64,000 nt of DNA from Symsagittifera roscoffensis (lineage: Eukaryota; Xenacoelomorpha; Acoela; Convolutidae): assembly GCF_963678635.1 (NCBI RefSeq), contig NC_087067.1, positions 27,845,547 to 27,909,546 on the forward strand, read 5' to 3'. Shown here piece by piece: positions 56,490-64,000 of the stretch (position 1 is its first letter; every line of letters begins with the position of its first letter). Below the pieces are notes generated by a model. That model did no database searches, was not told the DNA's origin, and saw nothing but the letters and a program-made list of their open reading frames with translations. Position numbers and translations under genes: made by a program.

Positions 56490-56790
56490 TTCAGCGTGTT
56501 TGAGCGTTTTCAGCGTGTTTGCGAAATTATGTTTCAAAGCTACGAAGGATTTATGAATGAGATCAAGACTGCTCGTATCAGAGCAAAGCACTGAGCAATC
56601 CGTCTACCCGTTTATTATCTTTAATAGTGCTTTTTAATTGATATACCTTACACTTTCAGAATCAAGTATCAAACGAGCAGTTTGAACAGACTCGTTTCAG
56701 AGAGATCAGACACTCAGATTAAAATAATGGCTTGCGCGCCCGTTAGGGCAAACGTATGTCCTGGGATTGAATCCAATGGTTTTCTTAAGT
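56490..56790 (-). mobile_element. SINE-like element with tRNA-type B box, copy 1
   Basis: Minus strand: GGATTCAATCCCAGGAC (B-box-like), then GTTTGCCCTAACGGGCGCGC, then a body running to GCTCTGATACGAGCAGTCTT, the family A start motif. This suggests a chimaera of a tRNA-derived head and a family A end. Diverged from copy 2. Confidence 0.45.
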
Positions 56791-57829
56791 TGTCTGAATA
56801 AGCACAAACTATTGTAGGAAAAAAATTCTGACTTTACTCGAAAGTTCGATTATTACGCTAATGAACAAGCTTCTACTGATTTATGCATAAAATAGCATAT
56901 TTAAAGATGGGTATACCCTTGATAGAAAATTTTCTATTTTTAACAGACCATTTGTCTTTTAGGTGCAAAAACACGGCAATTTTACCGACTCTAGTTTTTT
57001 TTTTCATTTAGAAGTCATCAATTAAGATTGAAAAAGAAACAAATAACGAAAAAAAAGAAGCTGACTTATTTGAAAGCACAATTTATTTTGAAAGAACAAA
57101 GCTGTTGTCAGGTTAAAAATTATTTGGACGTGCTCCAACAGCTGAAGTTAATTTTTATCTTGGATTGTACTCTCAAAAATTAACAACTTTTTGGTTGAAT
57201 TAAAAAGATCACAATTATTATGCAGATTATAAATCTGGTTGAATTGAGTTGGAGAAAAACTTGTGAGGTGTTGCTGTACTTTTTCTTACAAAACTTGATT
57301 ATAAATAGATTTTTTTAGACCCTGTGCTTGGTGAAAAACATTGTTTGTGTGTGTTTCAGTTTTTACGTTTTTTCAGTTTTTCCCCGTATTTTTAGTTTTT
57401 TCCAAAACAACAAAAGTTTTATAATTTTTCAATAAGCTTTCATTTAGACTAGCCTTGTATTCTTCGGATTTACTGTCTGTGATAGGCCGTGACCATGTTG
57501 TCATTACCGTTTTTGCCTATGCAAAAGGATTCTTTTCTAATTCGATAATAAAGTTTTTGTTCCGCTTTTAGAAAAAGAATGAAACATTTTTGCTTTAATC
57601 AATTTCGCTTCCCGCGTTTTGCTTTTGTTTTTAGGAATTAGGCGGTACCAATCATCTAAACTTGGTTTCTGATGGTACCAAGCAAGTAAACAAGGTTTGA
57701 AAAAATAACCGTCCCGATGACAAATTTTCCGTTACTTTCTTTGAACGTATGAACAAAAAATTAGATTTCTCCGGTTCGCAGAGTATCTATGAAAACTATT
57801 CAGATTATTTAAGCATAAATTGCTTGCCT

Positions 57830-58345
57830 TGTGTACACTCAAACCTTTTTTTTCTTAATTGAGTTTTTTCAGCGTGTTTGATTCAGAATTTTTTCCAACA
57901 ATTTGATGTTCGGTGAAATTCAATTTCAAAGCTACGAAGGACTTATGAACGAGATCAAGACTGCTCCTATCAGAGCAAAGCAATCAATGACCCGTCTGCC
58001 CTTTTATTGTCTCAAACAATTCCTTGTATTTGGAATATCGCCTATTATAATATTTAGATTCACAAAATCAAAATTTAAGTTAAGCTGGCCTCAACTGATT
58101 TTGGAATGATTTGTTGTGCGGGATAGTTTGCCACGAGCAAATAGTTTGCGTTACACTTGCAGCATCAAAGTATCAAACAAACAGTTTGGATAGACTCATT
58201 TCAGATGGATCAGACTCTATAATAAACAGTGGTGTGCGCGCCCGGCAGGGAAAACGTCCAGGGATCGAACCCTCCTAACAAAAATCACTTCAAGCATCAA
58301 CTGCTTTACCAGTGAATGATCATAGTTAAAGAAGGACCTAGCTTA
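57830..58345 (-). mobile_element. SINE-like element with tRNA-derived head, copy 2
   Basis: Minus strand: CATTCACTGGTAAAGCAGTT resembles a tRNA D-arm with A box, and 28 bases later GAGGGTTCGATCCCTGG is an intact T-arm with a perfect GGTTCGATCC B box. A CTGCCGGGCGCGCACACC segment and body follow. The anticodon arm is not foldable, so it is tRNA-derived rather than a tRNA gene. Pol III internal promoters of this type drive SINEs. The 57903-58109 plus-strand frame over it is incidental. Confidence 0.55.
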
Positions 58346-58949
58346 TGGTAGAGAACCTACTAAATTTAACGGTCTACTTGTTTTTTGGTAGTTTTTAACA
58401 GCTTTTCACAGGTAACAATTGAAATAAAAATTAGGAATAAAATAAAAATAAAAACAGAAACTGATTTGTTTAACAGCACAATTCAAAATGAAAGAACAAA
58501 ACTGTCAATAAGTTTTGAAAATGAAAAAACTAAACGCGTCTAGCTGAAAACTATTCGGACGTGAAGAATTTTCAAGACGCAGGGTATTACTCCAAAAGCT
58601 CCAACAATTTATTGTTAAAATTAATTATTGTTTAAGATCATAATTCAGTTGCAGTTAATAAAATTAGGTAGTCCCAATTGGAAACAAAGTTTTTTGTGTC
58701 GCTCTAATTTCTCTCACAAAGATAGAATAAGCAAAGATAGAAACTCCTATCTGCCAAAATGTACATTGTATTCAGACCTTTGCAATTGATGAAAAACGTT
58801 GAATTCGTGTAGGCTATAGTTTTTTTAATCACTTCTTTTTAAAAAAAACTTCCCCGCATTGTAATTTTTTTCCATGACAACAGAAGCTTGAAATTTTTCG
58901 ATAGACTAGCTTGCTTAAATGGGAGTAATTTTGCCTGCGTGTTTTTTTC

Positions 58950-59309
58950 TCCAGACAGATTTCGGTTTTTTAACTTGCAATTTAAGTAAAGTTATTGGAG
59001 CTTAGAAGTTTACCATTTGACCAATTGTGACCATTCACTCGCGATATAGTTCGTGCTATTAACACGTAAGCAGAGAATTAGTCGGTCTTATAAATCACTT
59101 TTAAGTCAACTGAGGCAAGTTATTCGGTCTTTTTAATGCTTTGCTATTCTCTAAAATTTTTTTGTTTATATAGCGTGTTGTTTGGTGATTATTTTTAAAT
59201 TAAAAACTGTTTTTTTTTTGAAATTTCATTCATATTTTCAAAAGCGACTTCTTCATAGACCTTAAAAGGCAGTAAGAACATTTAGGGCTACACCCTCATA
59301 CAAACAGTT
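58950..59309 (-). repeat. Family A repeat, diverged reversed copy
   Basis: CTCCAGACAGATTTCGGTTT, CGCGATATAGTTCGTGC, ACACGTAAGCAGAGAATTAG, TATAGCGTGTTGTTTGGTG and AGGGCTACACCCTCATACAA appear in the order of a reversed family A copy. Confidence 0.8.
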
Positions 59310-59734
59310 TGTCATCTTCTAATTGTGCATTTTGTACAAATTATGATATCACTGCTACTTGGTTTGTTTAAACGTGAAAGCTCTAGACTAAAAAACGTCC
59401 TTGAGTAGCAAAAATATAATACCTCACTCCAGAAAAAATTCAGTCTAAAATGTGCGAAAAATGTCAGTAGCTAAAACAACCAAGAGAAGAATATGGGAAA
59501 ATAAGAGCCTTGAACTATGCTTAGACAGGCTGGATAGCATTTCATAGATCCTCTGCAATTCGCAAAAATCACAATTATTATTTTAAAATCCAAATACGTC
59601 ATCGTTTTTTGCTTTAACATCGTGGCAACTTAGCGTGGTTGTTTTTGCATGTTTCATTAAATATTAGTAGTCTAGAGCCATTTGGGTCTTTCTGGCAGTT
59701 TTTCATAATAAACTTGCGACCGGAGCTAAAATTT

Positions 59735-59880
59735 GCTTCATATCTTATCAATAAATCCAATTTCTGGTTTTTAGCACAAGAACAGGTTAAGTTGAACGGA
59801 AATTATTGCTTCATATCTTATCAATAAATCGAATTTCTGGTTTTTAGCAAAAAAACAGGTTAGATTGAACGGAAATTAAC
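59735..59880. repeat. Tandem duplication, period 73 bp
   Basis: GCTTCATATCTTATCAATAA at 59735 and 59808, each followed by ATTTCTGGTTTTTAGCA and GAACGGAAATTA, with few differences. Recent on this evidence. Confidence 0.9.
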
Positions 59881-60714
59881 TGAGGATGGTTTTTTGTTTC
59901 TATTTTTTGTAATTTATAATTTTTCAAGGTCAGTCTCTAATTTTAGTGCCACCAGAGCATTTTTTTCAAATTTTTACTGCCATTTGCAAAATTCTCATTA
60001 TATGTTTTTTTAAATTCTCTTTAATTTGTGTTCATTTTATAGCCTTGGCTGGCTTACAACCACGTTTGGAATTTGAATGTTTTCCTTTCGCTCTGTTCAT
60101 AATTTTGAATTAACAAATAAAGAGGTTGCTCTCCAAAGTCTGTTCTTTTGTGGAAGGAAGATTGCGTTAAGCAACCCAGGAAAAAACTGGCATTTTATTG
60201 TTCTCAAAACTAGCCATGAAATGAGCAACCATTTTGGCCCATGTGAACAAACTCCTCCCTTAATACAACAATCTCCCCCTTAAATTAAATGGCAAATTCA
60301 AGCCATAAAGCCTGCAAGTACTAATCACAAATCTGATTTGATGAAAATAAATTAAAATACCAAGTGAACTCTCTCCCTCCAAAATCAGTTTAAGTGGGGA
60401 GATTTTCCGCGTGGTACAACATTACAAACTCGTACTCGTTTTGTGACAACCTCGTGAATAGCGACTCGACGCATAAAATTTTTTCCCAATTTTAGTGTGT
60501 ATTGAAGCAGACCTGTAATGAGGTGACAATTTTAAGTTTTAACTTTTCTGTCAATGAATGCGATTTTTTTCTGAATGCGAAAACAACCACGCTATTGCCT
60601 ACCGCTTGGTCGGTCGTAGAATAGATAAGCTGATGACTAAACGGTAGAAAAATTGACACTAAGTTGAATTCAAATAATCAGATCAATGCAATTTGAACGC
60701 TTGGAAATCTAAAT

Positions 60715-61130
60715 ATCAAATTTCACTTTCGAAACTAGAAATCGATTTTTTTCGCAAACTTTCCTCTTTCTTAATTGGAAAAATAAATGCAATCATATGT
60801 TCAAAACTGCAATTTCTGTAGTTATTAGAGCTTGTTATAATTTTTTCCTGAAAAAATGACAAAAAAAAATCGTCGCAATTTATATAAAACTCTGAACTAC
60901 GTTGATCGTTTCTTAAAAATGAAAAAAAATTAGTTCGAAAATCATCTCCTTGCACGCTATGTAAATCCGAAGTACAAAAGGATATAGTTTGCATGTAGCA
61001 AATTATTAAATAAGTCAAATAGCAAGCCTCACTTCGATTTGGCATTGTTACTGAGAAATAGCGCGTTAGGTGTCCCAAACTGGGCAAACTGGCAATATTT
61101 AGACAGCCGTTTATTTACAAATAAGATCAC
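60715..61130 (+). repeat. Family A subtype copy, related to 9.5-10.0 kb
   Basis: CTCTGAACTACGTTGATCG, TTGCACGCTATGTAAATCCG, AAAGGATATAGTTTGCATG and TAGCGCGTTAGGTGTCCC match the 9.5-10.0 kb copy. The 123-codon minus-strand frame here (61087-60716) is a read-through of the repeat, not a gene. Confidence 0.7.
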
Positions 61131-61910
61131 AAACCCATCGAAATATTGTAATCGAGGTAGTTTCATTTTGATGTTCAAACTTGAAAATTAAAACAAACAG
61201 CTCGTTGTTAAAAAAAATATTGATTTTGAGACAAAAGATTCTCAATTAGGGTTGTCGCGTTTGAAACTATTTTGACAGATACAATTCAAATTGAGATTTT
61301 TAAACACGAAGATGTTTCGTCAAATCAGAGTGTAAGCGGCAATTAAATCAATCCAGAATGAATTGCACCAAGCGTTTTGCTCTTCTAAATGCGTTATCAG
61401 ACGCATCCTATATAATTTTCTTTGATTTGCGTAGAAGGTGACGAAATTGAAAATTGAAAAGAAAAAAGAAAAACAAATCTTCTAAAGAAAATTTTTTGAA
61501 GTCGAAAATGTTTTGTTGACGTTATATGGCAGTCAGAACATTCAAGGCGTTACATTGGTACGAACAATTTTGTTTCTTACAACGCCTCATTTTTAACAGT
61601 TGATATTTGATAAAAATAGAAAGGCAGTCGGATCATTCAAGAAAAAAAGCTCTAATTTACAGGCACCTTGCTTATACATACAATATTTTAAGCCTATTTT
61701 TTCATGTGAACAATCAAAAGTGAAGTTTTGCTTCTTTTTAAAGAAAATGTATATAGTTACATAACTGTATTGAGATTTCGGAAAACTAGCACGACAATTG
61801 GTTGCTATGCTACATCTTCTAATGACTGGGCATAATGACTATCCTAAAATGACTGAACGTAAAGCATCGAGTATTGTAAAATGATATCCGAAGTTTCACT
61901 GCTTATGCAA

Positions 61911-62400
61911 ACAAGACTGTTCTTATTAGGGCGAAACTCTGAACATTCCGAATGCCTATTTAGGGCTATGGCTTCGCCCAAAAAAAACGGATGATTTTTT
62001 AAAAACAAAATTGATTTTTTTTTCATATTAAAGATTTTTGATCACGCCCTAGACGCCATTTGAAAGAAAAAAACATAGATTTTGCTCTTAGAAGCGTAGC
62101 AATTATGGCAAATAGCCTGCTTCAACCGACTTGGAACGGTTTCAAGGACGCATTAAATCACCGCTTACGCACTAAGGGCGCAAAGTATACCACGCGTTAA
62201 TTGTCCCAATTTGACAGACCCCATAAATTTACTAAAATTGATCAAGGAAAAAATATTTTTAGATTTGAAATCAGGACTAAAATTTTTTGTCACATCAAAA
62301 ATCCCTCAAAAATGGCTAGCTAAAAGTTGAAAAATGTTTGCAGAAACAAAAACTCGAGCACAAATATTCCGTCACACAAAAAGAACAAAAAGTAACACAA
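61911..62400 (+). repeat. Family A repeat copy
   Basis: Starts ACAAGACTGTTCTTATTAGG; contains CACGCCCTAGACGCCATTTG, AATCACCGCTTACGCACTAA, CACGCGTTAATTGTCCC and ACTCGAGCACAAATATTCCG. Confidence 0.8.
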
Positions 62401-62534
62401 TGTCATTTCGTACAGAAAATTCGAATTTTGATCCACGCGTGGGAAACTCGGATTAATCTGAAAAAGAGCATGCTAGTTTCAGCGGAGTCGGACAAAGATG
62501 CACGATAAAAACTTTTGGCTATTTAAACGGAAAC

Positions 62535-63001
62535 GATTTGTAACGAAGTTGCTCATATCAGAGCTCAAACCCTGAATGAAAGTTCTGAATGTTTTACAGT
62601 TTCTATGGAGTAACTCATTTTTTTTCGGAATCATCCCCTACACGCTATATAAAAAACCAAAGGAAAAGTTTTGCATAAAGCCAAGTACTAAATATTTCAA
62701 AAAACCTGCCTCAATCCAATTTGGAATGATTTTTTATATTGATTAAATTTCCCTTTATAACTGAATAGCACGAAAAAAATCGTGCGTTAATTGTCCCGAA
62801 TTGGCCTTATTGGCAACGTTCAAACCAATATAACTGCAATATTAAACTTCAAACAACTTTTAAATTTAATTTTGAGCAAAAACCTTTTGAATAATGTAAA
62901 AAAATACCCTCAAAATTGCTGGATAAAAAGCCGAAATTTGTCGGGAAAAAAACACCCCGAGCACAAGAATTCCGTCACCTTCTTCAAAGTCGGAACAATA
63001 A
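62535..63001 (+). repeat. Family A repeat copy
   Basis: Starts near GAAGTTGCTCATATCAGAG; contains CACGCTATATAAAAAACC, CGTGCGTTAATTGTCCCG, AAACACCCCGAGCACAAG and ends AAAGTCGGAACAATAAA. Confidence 0.85.
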
Positions 63002-63245
63002 AAGTGTAAAAAATGGTTAGGAAAACCGAATTAAGAGAGTTTTTCCGAAAATATTTAAAAGCATATTGGAAGTGCCAAATCCGTCTCTGCTTGTGACATA
63101 AATTTTTTTTGTACAAAAATTGCCCTAAAATTTTTTGTGTTTGAGTCATTAAACTGTTTCAAGAGCGTGGAAAGAACATGAATTTTAATTGTAACTTTTT
63201 TGAAAAACCTGAGCAAACAAATCAAAATAGGCAAAAAATTGATTC

Positions 63246-63488
63246 ATGATGTTAGTCGAGGAAGACTTCTGTGACAAAATAACATGTGCATCTGAAAAAC
63301 TTGAGACAAAGAGTATAACAATAAATTGGCATCAAAGCACTCAAACAAACGCAGAAGCCTATATTGAGTTCAAGATACAGGATCAGAAAAAAAAGGATAA
63401 AAAAACCACTGGGCATAGAAAAAGCCAATTAGTATCTTACAGGATTGTGATTTTGCAGGATCAAGCGAAAACGGTTGCGGTGATCTGA
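63246..63488 (+). CDS. Coding-like open frame, unidentified
   Basis: 80 codons open with mixed, hydrophilic composition unlike the surrounding AT-rich frames (LVEEDFCDKITCASEKLE, SITINWHQSTQTNAEAYI, QLVSYRIVILQDQAKTV). The ITINW..YRI pattern is faintly like a fibronectin-type beta-sandwich, but that is a guess. It stops at TGA 63486; possible donors lie at CG|GTGATC and GAG|GTTCGT. No acceptor is convincing upstream. Confidence 0.25.
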   Translation: MMLVEEDFCDKITCASEKLETKSITINWHQSTQTNAEAYIEFKIQDQKKKDKKTTGHRKSQLVSYRIVILQDQAKTVAVI

Positions 63489-63574
63489 GGTTCGTTAGTT
63501 ACTTGACTTGGATTGGCATTAAACAGGCATGTACGCTTGAAACACACGGGCAGCAGTTTGTACGGTGGCGTCCC

Positions 63575-63969
63575 TCATGCTTGAAGGACCGAATGCTTGA
63601 AATTTATTTTAGCCTACTTTCAGCCAATCAGAATTGAGTATTGAAAATCTCAAAGTAAATCGTGAAAATCTCAAAGTAAGAAAATAAATGCAGGCCATTA
63701 GTGTTAATATTGACCAATTAGATAATAAGCAGATGAGTTTTTAAGACTGAAAAAATCTTATGAACTTGAACTCATAGATTTTGATGTTTATCTGAACAGT
63801 ATTGCGGTTGTAACCCAAAATTTGTAATATTTTTGATTATTTTCCACTGATTTAAAACCTTTTCTGTTAATATTGACTTCGATTTTGTGAGAAAGGCATT
63901 TAGCCAATAGTAACGCTTAGCGATTTTAATTGGTTGAAACTTTTCAAGCATTCGGTCCTTCAAGCATGA
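63575..63969. mobile_element. Family C inverted-repeat element with 28-bp perfect ends
   Basis: TCATGCTTGAAGGACCGAAT..TGAAA at 63575-63602 is exactly complementary to 63942-63969. Subterminal CAATCAGAATTGAGTATT on the left and TTTTAATTGGTTGAAA on the right are also complementary in part. 395 bp, no coding capacity. Related sequence occurs at 11.24-11.74 kb and at the ends of family B units 2 and 3. Confidence 0.9.
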
Positions 63970-64000
63970 GAACCCTCCCCGTTTGTACAGTGATGATGAG

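Larger units (their letters stand above)
56285..58900. repeat. Old tandem duplication, two units of about 1.3 kb
   Basis: Unit 1 (about 56.29-57.6 kb) and unit 2 (about 57.6-58.9 kb) share in order: ACCAATCATC, GTTTTCAGCGTGTTTG-like sequence, TTTCAAAGCTACGAAGGA, GATCAAGACTGCTC, GTATCAAAC.A.CAGTTTG, the SINE head, GCACAATT..AATGAAAGAACAAA, TCGGACGTG/TTGGACGTGC and a CTCCAACA motif. Divergence is substantial. Each unit holds one SINE-like copy. Confidence 0.7.

Noticed and set aside
60716-61087. 123-codon minus-strand frame
   Set aside because: It reads through a family A subtype repeat whose relative at 9.5-10.0 kb does not keep the frame.

Overview
The window looks like AT-rich nuclear DNA of an invertebrate animal. 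Genes are split into short exons by introns with GT..AG ends, there are no operons or bacterial features, and most of the sequence is relics of transposable elements. I cannot name the species. A 200-base run of N (30636-30835) shows that this is a scaffold with at least one unsized join.

Secure protein-coding content is small. (1) The last exon of a cullin-4-type gene lies at 1676-1771 (+), with a poly(A) signal at 1923. (2) The 3' end of a rhodopsin-like G-protein-coupled receptor lies on the minus strand: an exon for the third intracellular loop plus TM6 (17366-17119) and an exon for TM7 plus the tail (12146-11922). (3) The 5' half of a rhodopsin-like receptor lies on the plus strand: exon 1 (41881-42206, TM1 to mid-TM3), exon 2 (42565-42728, TM3-TM4), exon 3 (43597-43702, second extracellular loop) and a doubtful exon 4 (43875-43951, TM5-like). 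Because the N gap lies between (2) and (3), they could be two halves of one gene if one side of the gap is inverted; exon phases allow this. Weaker coding candidates are a possible three-exon mini-gene with its own TATA/initiator and poly(A) signal (26802-28429, +), an unidentified two-frame coding block at 2463-3033 (-), and coding-like blocks near 10.2, 17.6, 24.8-25.3 and 63.3 kb.

Mobile DNA, region by region. 1.1 kb: a complete short hAT-type element with 8-bp target duplication. 4.2-5.8 kb: a decayed MULE transposon with FLYWCH finger and transposase remains. 9.4-15.4 kb: a ~500-bp repeat ('family A'), foldback elements and a palindrome-rich element, all inside or next to the minus-strand receptor. 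19.0-23.3 kb: a diverged three-unit tandem array. 28.6-30.1 kb: a tandem array split by a hAT-type copy. 32.3-37 kb: an LTR-like direct repeat and a degenerate gag zinc-knuckle region. 40.5 kb: a perfect 68-bp inverted repeat. 42.8-43.3 kb: two non-autonomous elements inside a receptor intron. 48-63 kb: dense family A copies, a hAT-type element nested in one of them with a natural empty site 1 kb away, a tandemly duplicated tRNA-derived SINE region, and an inverted-repeat element with 28-bp perfect ends.

I found no convincing new multi-gene system. The most useful leads are the possibly split receptor gene, the perfect hairpin at 40.5 kb, the possible mini-gene at 26.8-28.4 kb and the nested-insertion/empty-site pair at 52-54 kb.
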